64,000 nt of DNA from Candidatus Dechloromonas phosphorivorans (GTDB lineage Bacteria; Pseudomonadota; Gammaproteobacteria; Burkholderiales; Rhodocyclaceae): the NCBI GenBank assembly GCA_016721185.1, contig JADKIP010000018.1, forward strand, positions 41,469 to 105,468, written 5' to 3'. A model generated the notes under the pieces. It was given only the letters and a program-made list of their open reading frames with translations. It was not told where the DNA came from and made no database searches. Position numbers and translations under genes: made by a program. Positions 48,187 to 57,227 of the stretch are shown piece after piece; the first letter of the stretch is position 1; each line of letters opens with the position of its first letter.

Positions 48187-49269
48187 TTATACCTTGGCTG
48201 CACAGAACTTGACGAGGGCGTTCGCGAGATCCGGGTTTTCTGCAAGTTGAGCCGCCCAGCGGCGGTTGTGCTCGGCAATTTCTGCTTTTACACCTAGAAA
48301 GGAAGCCCAAGCCTGACCAATGTTGCCACCTGAATTCCAGGCTTTAAAGAGGTTGACCGTAGCATTCGCCGAAGAAGCACTTAACCCCTGGGTGTAACGC
48401 TCGAGAAAGGCGTTCAGTTTGACGAAGTGTGTATCGTCATCTTGCTGGTAAATCTGCCAGACAAACGGATGAGTGGCCCATTGCGCTCGAACAAAAGAGT
48501 CTTCTCCACGGACGAAATTGATATCGCATCGCCACAAAAGTCGATCGAAATCAGCTTGGGGCAGAAAGTCGAACGGCAGCACGCTCAACTGACCTCGCTG
48601 CCAAGGCCCACTGCCACCCAAATGGGCAATTACAGCAGTCAGTGGCTTGCCGGGTGCGACATGCAGCCGAACCGGAATCGTCGATTGGGCCAACACTTCC
48701 AGAAGTTCGCCTACCGGCGCAGTGTCGTAACAGAACAGACTGATATCGAGCGCATCATCACGAGAAAGGTTGACCAGCACCTTGCCGCACTCGGCCATCA
48801 GACCACGTTCCCGCAAGACGCCACCACTTGAAGAGGAGAACCCCGGGAAAAAAAAGTATTTGATCAGGGGAAGAGAAGGGTGGGGTGATGCCATGCCGTG
48901 GCAGTCTTCCGCCCAGGTTTCAGCGGTCAGGTATTCGAGATTGATCCAGCAGGGCTTCGGTGTAGTCTGGCTCATCACTTTCAGATAGCGATCGGGAAGC
49001 TCGCACGCGAAGGCTTCGATAATTACCTCGCCCACACGGTCGACCGCAGCATGCTCAGTCCAGTGAATAATTTCCACGCCCAGGCAATGCTGTTCAGCCT
49101 GGAAAACATCTATAGCAGGACATAGCGGCTGCAAACTATTCAAATCATCAAGCCAAAGACGAACCTGTTTGCCGTGCTCGTTCGCCAATTGCCGGGCGAG
49201 CCGCCAGCAAACGCCGATGTCGCCGTAGTTATCAATCACACGGCAAAAGATGTCCCAATGAAGCTGCAT
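48187..49269 (-). CDS. earP: EF-P arginine rhamnosyltransferase EarP (GT104)
   Basis: A 360-residue enzyme using dTDP-rhamnose to modify Arg32 of EF-P. The N-terminus [20 protein letters not shown] has Asp13 and Asp17, which I recall as important in Pseudomonas Ear[21 protein letters not shown] and the nucleotide-binding stretch [20 protein letters not shown] (about 260-280) are diagnostic. It is 38 bases from efp and co-directional, so the two are probably co-transcribed. A start three codons upstream (49278) is possible. The uracil-DNA glycosylase gene starts only about 25 bases away on the other strand. Confidence 0.95.
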   Translation of the reverse strand: MQLHWDIFCRVIDNYGDIGVCWRLARQLANEHGKQVRLWLDDLNSLQPLCPAIDVFQAEQHCLGVEIIHWTEHAAVDRVGEVIIEAFACELPDRYLKVMSQTTPKPCWINLEYLTAETWAEDCHGMASPHPSLPLIKYFFFPGFSSSSGGVLRERGLMAECGKVLVNLSRDDALDISLFCYDTAPVGELLEVLAQSTIPVRLHVAPGKPLTAVIAHLGGSGPWQRGQLSVLPFDFLPQADFDRLLWRCDINFVRGEDSFVRAQWATHPFVWQIYQQDDDTHFVKLNAFLERYTQGLSASSANATVNLFKAWNSGGNIGQAWASFLGVKAEIAEHNRRWAAQLAENPDLANALVKFCAAKV

Positions 49270-49293
49270 GGACGCCATGCTAACATCGCCACC

Positions 49294-49941
49294 ATGCCTT
49301 TATTTCAAGACCCAAAAGAGTGCACTGCCTGCCCGCGCCTGGCTTCGCACCTCGCGACCATTCGCCAGCGTGACCCCAACTGGCACGCATTGCCCGTGCC
49401 TGCCTTCGGCTCCCTGGATTCAGAACTGCTCGTCGTCGGCCTCGGCCCCGGTGAAAAAGGGGCGAATAGAACTGGCCGCCCATTCACGGGAGACGTGGCT
49501 GGGGAGTTGCTCTACCCGGCGCTTCATCGTTTTGGTTTCGCCAGTGCAACCGAAGCCTTGGGGCCGGATAGTTGGGCCAATCCGGCCATGCAACTGAGCA
49601 ACTGCCGGATCACCAATGCCGTGCGCTGCCTGCCGCCTGCCAACAAGCCGGTAACAGCTGAAATTCGCCAATGCAATAGTCATCTCAAGGCCGAACTGAG
49701 CGCAATGCCGCGTTTGAAAGTGATTGTCGCGCTGGGCGCGATCGCACATCAGGCTTTGCTCTGGGCTTATGACCTTAAACTTAAACAGCATGTCTTTGGT
49801 CACAATGTCACGCACAGCTTGCCGGACGGACGTTTGCTGGTCGACAGCTATCACTGCAGTGGCTACAACTGGCGAACCGGGCGGCTGTCTCGGGAAAGCT
49901 TTGAAGCTGTATTTGCCGGCGTCAAAGCGCATCTCGGCTAA
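49294..49941 (+). CDS. Uracil-DNA glycosylase, family 5 (UDGb)-like
   Basis: A 215-residue DNA repair glycosylase removing uracil from DNA. Motif A GLGPGEKGANRTGRPFTGD near residue 47 has the family 5 Ala-Asn pattern, and SYHCSGYNWRTGRLSRESF near 188 is motif B. Cysteines in KECTACPRL and SNCRITNAVRCLPP fit the four-Cys iron-sulphur cluster of families 4/5. The start ATG 49294 matches the family; the longer frame upstream is the shadow of earP. The next gene, uvrC, starts 12 bases downstream. Confidence 0.85.
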   Translation: MPLFQDPKECTACPRLASHLATIRQRDPNWHALPVPAFGSLDSELLVVGLGPGEKGANRTGRPFTGDVAGELLYPALHRFGFASATEALGPDSWANPAMQLSNCRITNAVRCLPPANKPVTAEIRQCNSHLKAELSAMPRLKVIVALGAIAHQALLWAYDLKLKQHVFGHNVTHSLPDGRLLVDSYHCSGYNWRTGRLSRESFEAVFAGVKAHLG

Positions 49942-49953
49942 ACGGTTGCAGTG

Positions 49954-51765
49954 ATGAGTTTTGATGCCAAGGCTTTTTTAGCCTCGCTTACCGAATTGCC
50001 CGGCGTGTACAGAATGCTTGATGCCGGGGGGGCTGTCCTTTACGTCGGCAAAGCAAAAAATCTGAAAAAACGGGTTTCGTCCTACTTTCGCGAAAACGTC
50101 TCCAGCCCGCGCATTGCCCATATGGTCAGCCAGATCGCAGCGATCGAAACCACCTCGACGCGAACCGAGGCAGAGGCACTGCTGCTTGAAAACAATCTGA
50201 TCAAATCACTATCACCGCGCTACAACATCCTGTTTCGCGACGATAAATCTTATCCCTACATCGTTGTTACCAAGGGCGAGTTTCCTCGCCTGGGCTTTTA
50301 CCGGGGCAACCCGGATCGCAAGGCGGACTATTTCGGTCCGTACCCCTCGTCCTGGGCTGTCCGCGACAGTATTCACCTGTTGCAGAAAATGTTTCGCCTG
50401 CGCACCTGCGAAGACACTGTATTTTCCAACCGCTCGCGCCCCTGCCTGCTTTATCAGATCAAACGCTGCAGCGGCCCCTGCGTCGAGCTCATATCGCCCC
50501 AAGACTACGCTGCCGACGTTCAGCTTGCCTCGATGTTCCTGCTCGGCAAGCAACACGAAGTCAATAAGCGATTGACGCTGTCCATGGAAGAGGCCTCCAG
50601 TCGTTTGGCTTTTGAGCAAGCCGCTGTATTTCGCGACCAAATCCAGTCACTGCGCCAAGTGCAGGAAAAGCAATTCGTCTCCAGCAGCAAAGGCGAAGAT
50701 GTCGATATCGTCGTTGCGCTGCAGGCGGCTGGGCAGTTGTGCGTCAATATTGCCATGGTTCGGGGAGGCCGACACCTCGGGGATCGACCACTGTTTCCGA
50801 GCAATGCCGGTGAATCGTCGGCTAGCGATGCAATTGCCGCCTTTATTCATCAACATTACGCCGCACATCCAGCACCAGCCAGGCTTCTAGTGCTCCCATT
50901 TCCGACCGAAGAAGAAAAGGGTGAAGCCGAAATTTCTTTGGCTCAGCTTGCAGGACGGCATGTGCCCATTCTGGAAGCCTACTCAGTCGTCAATAAAGCA
51001 TGGGTAGACATGGCGCTGCAAAACGCTCAACTCGCCATTCTGGCCCGCAATCAGGCGACTGCTCAGCAAGAGCAGCGCTTGGCGGCTTTGCAAGAAGCAT
51101 TACAGTTGCCTGATGCGATCGCTCGGATCGAGTGCTTTGACATAAGCCACACTCAGGGCGAAGCGACCGTTGCATCCTGCGTGGTCTACCAGGGAAACGG
51201 GATGAAAAAGGCAGATTATCGGCGCTTTAATATCCGCGATATTCAACCCGGTGACGATTACGCTGCCATGCGTCAAGCGGTTTTCCGGCGATATGACAGC
51301 ATTGCGGCCGGGGAGGGGATTGCACCCGATCTGATTTTGATCGACGGTGGCAAAGGGCAGGTGAGCTCGGCTTACAGCGCACTCTCTGATCTTGGATTGG
51401 CGCATTTATCAATGCTGGGCGTTGCTAAGGGAGAGGGGCGCAAGCCTGGCCTGGAGTCGCTAATTTTTCCAGGTGGTCGTGAACCGCTACAATTGCCACC
51501 AAATCATCCAGCACTGCATCTAATCCAGGAAATTCGTGACGAAGCGCACCGTTTTGCCATCACCGGTCACCGCGCCCAGCGTAGCAAGGCCAGAAAGACG
51601 TCAAAGCTCGATAGCCTGCCGGGTATTGGTCCAGCGAGACGAAAAGCACTGGTCGCCCGATTTGGTGGTCTAGTAGGGGTTCTAGCTGCTACGGCCGATC
51701 AGCTTGCTGAAGTCACAGGCATCAGCCAGGAAATGGCTGATAAAATTTATTCTGCACTACACTGA
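49954..51765 (+). CDS. uvrC: Excinuclease ABC subunit C
   Basis: The 603-residue nuclease subunit of nucleotide excision repair. The GIY-YIG domain is residues 10-95 (LPGVYRMLDAGGAVLYVGKA). CLLYQIKRCSGPCVELIS near 165-182 has the cysteines of the UvrC iron-sulphur site, and the UVR motif follows (about 200-235). The RNase H-like domain has ECFDISHTQGEATVASCVVY near 390, and the tail has two helix-hairpin-helix motifs (LDSLPGIGPARRKALVARFG). The start ATG 49954 is chosen over the GTG immediately before it. Confidence 0.97.
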   Translation: MSFDAKAFLASLTELPGVYRMLDAGGAVLYVGKAKNLKKRVSSYFRENVSSPRIAHMVSQIAAIETTSTRTEAEALLLENNLIKSLSPRYNILFRDDKSYPYIVVTKGEFPRLGFYRGNPDRKADYFGPYPSSWAVRDSIHLLQKMFRLRTCEDTVFSNRSRPCLLYQIKRCSGPCVELISPQDYAADVQLASMFLLGKQHEVNKRLTLSMEEASSRLAFEQAAVFRDQIQSLRQVQEKQFVSSSKGEDVDIVVALQAAGQLCVNIAMVRGGRHLGDRPLFPSNAGESSASDAIAAFIHQHYAAHPAPARLLVLPFPTEEEKGEAEISLAQLAGRHVPILEAYSVVNKAWVDMALQNAQLAILARNQATAQQEQRLAALQEALQLPDAIARIECFDISHTQGEATVASCVVYQGNGMKKADYRRFNIRDIQPGDDYAAMRQAVFRRYDSIAAGEGIAPDLILIDGGKGQVSSAYSALSDLGLAHLSMLGVAKGEGRKPGLESLIFPGGREPLQLPPNHPALHLIQEIRDEAHRFAITGHRAQRSKARKTSKLDSLPGIGPARRKALVARFGGLVGVLAATADQLAEVTGISQEMADKIYSALH

Positions 51766-51768
51766 CAC

Positions 51769-52347
51769 ATGCCTCTCAATATCCCCATCCTGCTAACTTG
51801 GCTCCGTATCGTCGCAATTCCGTTGATGATCACGGTTTATTTCGTACCGGCAAGCTGGGCAGAACCCCATGAACGCGACTTGGTGGCAACGCTGATCTTT
51901 ATGGCGGCTGCAGTAACTGACTGGGCCGATGGTTATCTGGCCAGAAAACTGGATCAGACCTCCGCCTTCGGCGCTTTTCTCGACCCGGTTGCTGACAAGC
52001 TGATGGTCGCAGCTGCGCTGATCATTCTGGTGCAACTCGGCAGAGCTGACGCAATCGTCGCAACTATTATTATCGGCAGAGAAATTACCATTTCTGCTCT
52101 TCGGGAGTGGATGGCCAAAATAGGGGCATCCAAGAATGTTGCAGTTTCCATGCTTGGCAAAATCAAGACCGCTGCACAAATGCTCGCCATTCCTGCTTTG
52201 CTCTATTACGCCCCATGGTTTGGGTTGGATCTGCGTTTGGTAGGTAACTGGTTGATTTGGATCGCTGCCTTGTTGACGCTTTGGTCCATGGGCTACTACC
52301 TGCGCATGGCCTGGCCGGAAATTGCCAAGCGCAGTGCAGAAAAATGA
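51769..52347 (+). CDS. pgsA: CDP-diacylglycerol-glycerol-3-phosphate 3-phosphatidyltransferase
   Basis: A 192-residue inner-membrane enzyme making phosphatidylglycerol phosphate. PLNIPILLTWLRIVAIPLMI is the typical first helix, and the CDP-alcohol phosphotransferase signature DWADGYLARKLDQ then SAFGAFLDPVADK is near residues 47-75. It follows uvrC by three bases, a very common betaproteobacterial arrangement before tRNA genes. Confidence 0.96.
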   Translation: MPLNIPILLTWLRIVAIPLMITVYFVPASWAEPHERDLVATLIFMAAAVTDWADGYLARKLDQTSAFGAFLDPVADKLMVAAALIILVQLGRADAIVATIIIGREITISALREWMAKIGASKNVAVSMLGKIKTAAQMLAIPALLYYAPWFGLDLRLVGNWLIWIAALLTLWSMGYYLRMAWPEIAKRSAEK

Positions 52348-52356
52348 TCGGACATG

Positions 52357-52384
52357 TTGACATATCATTTGGTACGTCTATAAT
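52357..52384 (+). promoter_or_regulatory. Strong sigma-70 promoter of the tRNA cluster
   Basis: A perfect TTGACA, a 16-base spacer and a perfect TATAAT, followed by the GC-rich discriminator gcgcgc typical of stable-RNA promoters under stringent control. The first tRNA starts 17 bases downstream. Confidence 0.92.
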
Positions 52385-52400
52385 GCGCGCTCTGTTTGAC

Positions 52401-52476
52401 GCGGCAGTAGCTCAGTTGGTAGAGCGCAACCTTGCCAAGGTTGAGGTCGAGAGTTCGAGACTCTTCTGCCGCTCCA
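52401..52476 (+). tRNA. tRNA-Gly (GCC), first copy
   Basis: A 76-nt cloverleaf with acceptor GCGGCAG/CTGCCGC, D-loop TAGCTCAGTTGGTAGAGC, anticodon GCC in a CTTGCCAAG hairpin, TTCGA T-loop and encoded TCCA end. It is the first of three tandem tRNA genes and is identical to the third. Confidence 0.97.
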
Positions 52477-52522
52477 GTTTTAATGTAAGTTGTTTTTTGG
52501 CTTTAGATAGCATTTTCAGAGT

Positions 52523-52596
52523 GGCGCGATAGCAAAGCGGTTATGCACCGGATTGCAAATCCGTGTAGGTCGGTTCGACTCCGGCTCGCGCCTCCA
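52523..52596 (+). tRNA. tRNA-Cys (GCA)
   Basis: A 74-nt cloverleaf with acceptor GGCGCGA/TCGCGCC, anticodon GCA in GGATTGCAAATCC, GGTTCGACTCC T-arm and encoded TCCA end. It lies between the two tRNA-Gly copies. Confidence 0.97.
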
Positions 52597-52603
52597 GGAA
52601 TTT

Positions 52604-52679
52604 GCGGCAGTAGCTCAGTTGGTAGAGCGCAACCTTGCCAAGGTTGAGGTCGAGAGTTCGAGACTCTTCTGCCGCTCCA
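52604..52679 (+). tRNA. tRNA-Gly (GCC), second copy
   Basis: Identical in all 76 bases to the tRNA-Gly at 52401-52476, including CCA. The operon order Gly-Cys-Gly is compact, with eight bases between the last two genes. Confidence 0.97.
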
Positions 52680-52684
52680 AATAT

Positions 52685-52713
52685 AAAGGGAAAGCGTTTA
52701 ACGCTTTCCCTTT
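52685..52713 (+). terminator. Rho-independent terminator of the tRNA operon
   Basis: A perfect 12-bp stem AAAGGGAAAGCG/CGCTTTCCCTTT with a five-base loop and T-rich downstream bases, starting six bases after the last tRNA. By its symmetry it can also serve the minus strand. Confidence 0.9.
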
Positions 52714-53056
52714 ATTCATTTCTGACTCCAGTCGAATTGAATTGCATTCCCAAAATGCTAAACATGATGTTCTCACTCCGGTTAGCAAACCTTCGTTTCT
52801 GTCTTTTGCTCAACTTCTTCTTGGCGAAGGAAGGCCGCCTGTTATCCAGGCTCAGCAATTCCAGATTGCAGGTCTTTTCACCGACCTGGCGCAGCCAAGC
52901 CACCATCACCACCGTTTTGCAATTTGGCCATTCTTCAGCGTTGACCGTAGCCGCATTGGCTGGGGGCGCCCCGGTGATCTGCAACACGACTCGGCCATGA
53001 CTGGCATCAAGATGTTCAAAGTGCGGCAGATCGGTCGACCACGTGTCTGCACTCAA
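52712..53056 (-). CDS. Possible small hypothetical protein downstream of tRNA-Leu
   Basis: A 114-codon frame that looks coding (GRVVLQITGAPPANAATVNA, TCNLELLSLDNRRPSFAKK) with a basic C-terminus, but I recognise no family. The suggested start is TTG 53056; the open frame further upstream runs into the tRNA-Leu 3' exon and gives the usual tRNA translation artefact. No clear ribosome-binding site. The stop lies at the edge of the bidirectional terminator. It may be a decayed gene fragment. Confidence 0.3.
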   Translation of the reverse strand: MSADTWSTDLPHFEHLDASHGRVVLQITGAPPANAATVNAEEWPNCKTVVMVAWLRQVGEKTCNLELLSLDNRRPSFAKKKLSKRQKRRFANRSENIMFSILGMQFNSTGVRNE

Positions 53057-53119
53057 AACTATCCTCAAAATACCATGAGCGCAAAGAGTACAGGCGGGAG
53101 CGAATAGCGCATGGGGGGA

Positions 53120-53416
53120 TGGTGCTCGGGACGGGAATCGAACCCGTACACCCAAAGGGCGAGAGATTTTCTTCACACTACGGTTTTCACCGCCAACCAA
53201 TGGCCGTTCGTGCGCTGGACTATGCCTTGGCCGTAGCTTTCGCTTTAGGCCCCCGCCGTCTAGTCTCTACACCTTCCCCTTTCGGGGCTTGGCTCGGTGT
53301 TGCCTCGCCACTAGGGCAGGGGGTTCGCCGAATTTGACGGGATTCACACGGACGCTTTCGCCTTCCGGTGCTCAATTCGTTAAGTCTCTTGTGTCTACCA
53401 ATTTCACCACCCGAGC
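53120..53416 (-). tRNA. tRNA-Leu (UAA), interrupted by a group I intron
   Basis: The 5' exon is 53382-53416 and the 3' exon 53120-53170, both on the minus strand; spliced length 86 nt. Acceptor GCTCGGG pairs with CCCGAGC, followed by ACCA. The D-arm (TGGTGAAATTGGTAGACAC) is typical of tRNA-Leu. Joining the exons gives the anticodon arm GAGA-CTTAAAA-TCTC with anticodon TAA. The long variable arm and TTCGATTC T-loop are in the 3' exon. The gene would be missed or called partial by software not allowing introns. Confidence 0.93.
53171..53381 (-). ncRNA. Group I intron (subgroup IC3-like) in tRNA-Leu(UAA)
   Basis: A 211-nt self-splicing intron inserted between U34 and A35 of the anticodon. The 5' exon ends in T and the intron ends in G, as required. 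Internally it has GTCAAATTCGGCGAA, GGCAACACCGAGCCAAGC, the R-type element GTGTAGAGACTAGACGGC (P7 5' strand AGACTA) and GGCATAGTCCAGCG (P7 3' strand). These elements are nearly the same as those of the Azoarcus BH72 tRNA-Ile intron (205 nt). No homing endonuclease fits in it. Confidence 0.92.
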
Positions 53417-53572
53417 ACGGGCAGGGCGACATTCTACCTGAAGAAAAAACACTTGGATTGCTATGCTGATAAATCGCGCGCTTAAGGAAACACTGATTTA
53501 TTCCCGGCAACCTGACGCAAGCCCGTTCATTTGAGAAAATACGCTTAGTCAGGTCAATAAGCAGAGGCGGCA

Positions 53573-54100
53573 ATGCAAACCAGTTTTTCTGAACTGGAAT
53601 ACAGCCGGAAGAAAAAGCAGACACGACGAGATCGGTTTTTAGCCGAGATCGAAGCAGTCACGCCGTGGGCGATACTCGAGAAAACGGTACGCCCGTTTTA
53701 CCCAAGCAGTGGTGGTCGCGGCCGTCAGCCGATTGGTCTGATGCGAATGCTTCGGATGTATATCGCCCAGCAATGCTTCGGTCTCCCGGACGAGGGCATC
53801 GAAGACGCCCTTTACGACAGCCAGACCATCCGACGCTTTGTCGGGATTGATCTGGGGCGTGAGTCAGCCCCTGACGCCACCACGCTGCTTAATTTTCGGC
53901 ACCTGCTCGAGCATCACCAACTCACTGAATCCATCTTCAACGCCATCAATCACCACCTGGCCGAGCAAGGCTTGTTGCTTCGTGAGGGCACCATTGTCGA
54001 TGCGACCCTAATCGCCGCCCCACCATCGACCAAGAACCTGTCCGGCAAGCGCGACCCGGAAATGCACCAAAGCAAGAAAGGCAAGCCCCGGCTCACGTGA
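53573..54100 (+). pseudogene. IS5-family transposase, 3'-truncated
   Basis: The first 165 residues are a standard IS5-type transposase: QTSFSELEYSRKKKQTRRDR, KTVRPFYPSSGGRGRQPIGL, YIAQQCFGLPDEGIEDALYD and EGTIVDATLIAAPPSTKNLS with the first catalytic Asp. The protein should continue for another 150-170 residues with the second Asp and the Glu, but after KRDPEMHQSKKGKPRLT it stops and the downstream DNA is unrelated. The left inverted repeat is probably near 53485. It is a dead remnant just outside the tRNA-Leu gene. Confidence 0.85.
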
Positions 54101-54466
54101 TTGCCGACCTCGAAGAGCAACGGGAGAAGAACGAGAAGCGGCGGGACTTCTGGCGGGGTTTTCTCTCGCGTTCCCCCATGCTTTGAGTTTTTCCGCTACT
54201 TACGGGAGCGCGGCAACGCGGCTTTTTGGAAGAAATAGACGGTGCTGAAATTGCGTATAATTTGTATTATGTAAAGTGTTACGATTTTTTCATGCTTTTA
54301 GGGTATTTTCAGAAATGTTCAATTTATAGTGCATCAAAGTAAATCCCTACTACGAGTTGCCTGTCAAAAGGATTTGGCTTAAATCTTGTGCGCTCTACAC
54401 TACCCTGATGCATTCACACTACAAAAAAACTTCCTGCACATAACAGATACATTTGCTTAACCTCCG
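54101..54466. other. Non-coding or rearranged stretch
   Basis: From 54101 to 54180 a short open frame (VIADLEEQREKNEKRRDFWR) looks like a gene fragment, but is not recognised. The following 290 bases are AT-rich with no frame or RNA signature that I can see. Confidence 0.4.
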
Positions 54467-54481
54467 AGTCAGGTGTCACAA
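54467..54481 (+). repeat. 15-bp inverted repeat, left copy
   Basis: The sequence AGTCAGGTGTCACAA is repeated exactly, in inverted orientation, at 55892-55906. The pair brackets about 1.4 kb holding the coiled-coil gene and has the look of mobile-element ends. Confidence 0.75.
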
Positions 54482-54487
54482 ATGTCG

Positions 54488-55075
54488 TTAAATTTTCCGG
54501 TTGCGTCGTGGCACTTTGGTTATTGTCGGCTTTGATGCAATACTTTCCTGAAATTGCTTTGCTGCCGCCTGGGTAAGCTCAATTTCGCGTTGCGCTAAAG
54601 CCAGTTGCGTTTCCTGCTTGGATTGCACTTGGCGAAGCGCCGATAGCGCCTCGATTTGCTGGTCATTCGTGGCTTTGAGTTCAGCCAGCTTTCCCTCGGC
54701 AATTCCCAGTTGCTGTCTTGTCTCGGCCAACTCGCTCTTGCTAGCAGCCAGTTCATTCCGCTGCCGATCTTCACTTTCAAAACTGCGTTCACGAAGTTGC
54801 AAAAGCTCCCGTTGGACTTTCACCGTCATTTGGCGTTCGTGATCAATTTCCAGCAAGGCACGCTTTTCATTCGCCTCAAGGCGCTCTTCAGTGCGCCGAA
54901 GTTCTTGGCGCGACTTGTCGAGTTCGGCCGAATAATCTTTTCTGGCTTCGGCAAGCGCTGCTTCAAGAGAATTTTGCTGACGACTGGCTGCCTCAAGCTG
55001 CTTTTCCAAGGATTGTGTTCTGATTGCAACAATCCGTTCTGGTAAATCGGCACTTGGCCCAAAACCGAAACTAAA
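54488..55075 (-). pseudogene. Coiled-coil protein (KfrA-like?), N-terminus lost
   Basis: A 173-codon frame (54488-55009) made almost entirely of a coiled coil rich in Glu, Gln, Arg and Ala (ALAEARKDYSAELDKSRQEL, LAETRQQLGIAEGKLAELKA), ending in the basic KVPRRNRKI. The same frame runs upstream to an in-frame stop near 55075 (SADLPERIVAIRTQSLEKQL), and beyond that the coding pattern continues in another frame to about 55300. Long coiled coils with a lost N-terminal DNA-binding part recall plasmid KfrA proteins; this is only a suggestion. It lies within the 15-bp inverted repeats. Confidence 0.45.
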
Positions 55076-55891
55076 GATACTTGCTCAAGCAACACAAGCA
55101 TTTGAGACGGATGCGCTAATAGCATCGGTAGAATCTTCAAAGAAACTAGTGAGATTACTGCAACGTCATCTGAAACATCTAAATCGGATTTCGGCCACAC
55201 GCTGAATAGTTCTGCGCTACCAGAGTAACCGGTGCTGCAAGCGCGCTGACTGACCTCCCTTAGCTTCGTCGTATAGATTTGCAGATGATTCGATCCAAAC
55301 CTACATCGCGCCAAGGCATTTACTTTGCCTGATTTACGAAAGACGATGCAATTGCATACGACGGGCTCAGCGCAATGAAACCAAGTAATTGTTTTTAAGT
55401 GCTTATTGTATGGTTATTTGCCGTAGCAATTTACTTAGAAGCACTCGAGGTTCCTCTTGCTGAGGCTAAACGGCGGTGGCTTACCGCGATCGATCAATGG
55501 GCAAACCGGCTTGGGTGCTGGAGAGACCGAAACAATTTTCCGATCGCGGCAATCAAGGTCAAAGATACGATCACGGGAAAAGACCAGCTGTATTTCGTGG
55601 TCGCGTGAACCCTGTACGCCAAAGGGAGTTGCTGCAAAGAGAGAGGCTGCTCCATCCGGTCATCGGCAATGTCCTAGCAAGTAACTATTAGCTCGAGCGT
55701 TCGCGTCACTCTTAAAAAATGGGCTAAGGGACAGGTTTGCAGTAGGTTTGCTCGGTGTGGGGGGCTAGTTTCTGGTTTTGCTTGGGTTGCGGGATAGGAT
55801 TGCGGTCATGAGCTGAGCCGCAAGAATGCCCCTTGAGAAATATATAACTATTTGTTTTCAGTCACTTGAACTAACGACTTACAGGACGTTA

Positions 55892-55906
55892 TTGTGACAC
55901 CTGACT
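55892..55906 (-). repeat. 15-bp inverted repeat, right copy
   Basis: TTGTGACACCTGACT, the reverse complement of 54467-54481. It lies about 12 bases beyond the stop codon of nagZ. The region 55310-55890 between it and the coiled-coil gene holds only short frames without recognisable products. Confidence 0.75.
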
Positions 55907-55917
55907 AACATAGATTG

Positions 55918-56853
55918 CTATACGCAACACTGAGCAATCGTTTTCTTTGCAGATTGGTAGACCGGATCACATTGAAGCCTTGCCCAGTCCTTACCCGCCT
56001 GTCTTGGCCGTAACATTTCAATTCGCTTAGCTCTGAGTGGATCAAGTATGGGTTGCCAGTTGGCGAGAACTTCACCCACGGATTCAGGCGAGTTACAAAC
56101 AACCAACATATCGCATCCTGCGCGGTAGGCTGTATCAACACGGTTGAGCATGCCACCGACAACACCGGCACCTTCCATCGATAAATCATCAGTAAAACAA
56201 CACCATTAAACTTAATGTCGTTTCTTAAGTAATCAATCCACTGAGGGAATGAGGTCTTCCTGCATTGCTTCCAAGCTGCGATCATCAACCGGTAAGGCAA
56301 CATGAGAATCCGGAACGACGTAGCCGTGTCCAGGAAAGTGCTTGCCACATGAGCCCATACCGGCTTGACGTAATCCGGTAGCCAATGCACCCGCCAGCGC
56401 AACTACAGCTTCCGGTTGACGATGGAAAGCGCGATCACCGATCACCCGCGATGGTCCGTAGTCAAGATCGAGAACTGGAGTAAAGGAATAATCGACTCCC
56501 CGCGAGCGTAGTTCGGCGGCCAGCACGTAGCCAACTTGGTTGGCGGCATTGAGTGCAGCCTCTGGGTGATCATCCCAAAGCTTGCCGAGGGTCGCCATGC
56601 TTGGTAAGTGCGTAAAGCCTTCACGAAAGCGTTGCACCCTCCCCCCTTCATGATCGACCGCAATGAGCAGCGCTGGCGTGCGAAGTTCATGAATGTCTGC
56701 GGTCAACTGCACTAATTGTTCGGGATTGGCATAGTTTCGGGTAAAGAGAATGATGCCGCCCACCAATGGGTGAGAAAGTCGCTGACGATCCAGATCGGTG
56801 AGAACTGTCCCTGCGATGTCAATCATCAGGGGACCAAGGGCGAGTTGCGTCAT
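55918..56853 (-). pseudogene. nagZ: Beta-N-acetylhexosaminidase NagZ, two frameshifts
   Basis: A cytoplasmic family 3 glycosidase of peptidoglycan recycling, removing GlcNAc from GlcNAc-anhydroMurNAc. The first 203 residues are intact, with [37 protein letters not shown] and the catalytic loop [19 protein letters not shown]. The frame then breaks near 56250 (TTT reduced to T), continues with [15 protein letters not shown], and breaks again near 56175 (TTTTT reduced to TTTT) before DLSMEGAGVVGGMLNRVDTA. Both breaks are T-run shortenings. Since nagZ is a conserved housekeeping gene, sequencing error is likely. Confidence 0.85.
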
Positions 56854-57227
56854 GTGCGCTCCAAAATAACGTAGGCGATGGCGTAGTCGGCCTCATCGCT
56901 AATGGAAAGATGTGCTGTCAAGCCTTGGTTTTTGATCAATTCTGCCAGTTGACCGCAGAAGTCGAGAATCGGCTTGCCTAGTTCGTTATGGCTGACGGCA
57001 ATGGCCGATAGTACTGCGGGAGGCCTTATTCCCGTACCAAGAGCCTTGCTGAATGCTTCCTTGGCGGCAAACCGTTTGGCGAGGAAACGCCCTTTGTCGG
57101 CCGCCTTGACGAAGTCAGCTATCTCCTTGGGAGCCAGCAGGCGCTGCAATGCCTTTTCACCGTGACGATCCCACATGCCTTGTAGGCGTTTGATCGCGAC
57201 AATGTCGGTACCAACTCCGTAAATCAT
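56850..57227 (-). CDS. acpS: Holo-[acyl-carrier-protein] synthase
   Basis: A 125-residue phosphopantetheinyl transferase that activates acyl carrier protein. [15 protein letters not shown] has the metal-binding Asp, and [20 protein letters not shown] the conserved KEA with catalytic Glu. The size is normal. It overlaps nagZ and pdxJ by four bases each, so pdxJ-acpS-nagZ form one operon, the common betaproteobacterial order. Confidence 0.96.
   Translation of the reverse strand: MIYGVGTDIVAIKRLQGMWDRHGEKALQRLLAPKEIADFVKAADKGRFLAKRFAAKEAFSKALGTGIRPPAVLSAIAVSHNELGKPILDFCGQLAELIKNQGLTAHLSISDEADYAIAYVILERT

Noticed and set aside
53119..53337. Plus-strand frame across the tRNA-Leu region
   Set aside because: It is the reverse complement of the tRNA exons and group I intron.
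54826..55314. 162-codon frame overlapping the coiled-coil gene
   Set aside because: Only part of it may be coding, and the frame changes inside; treated as the broken upstream part of the coiled-coil gene.
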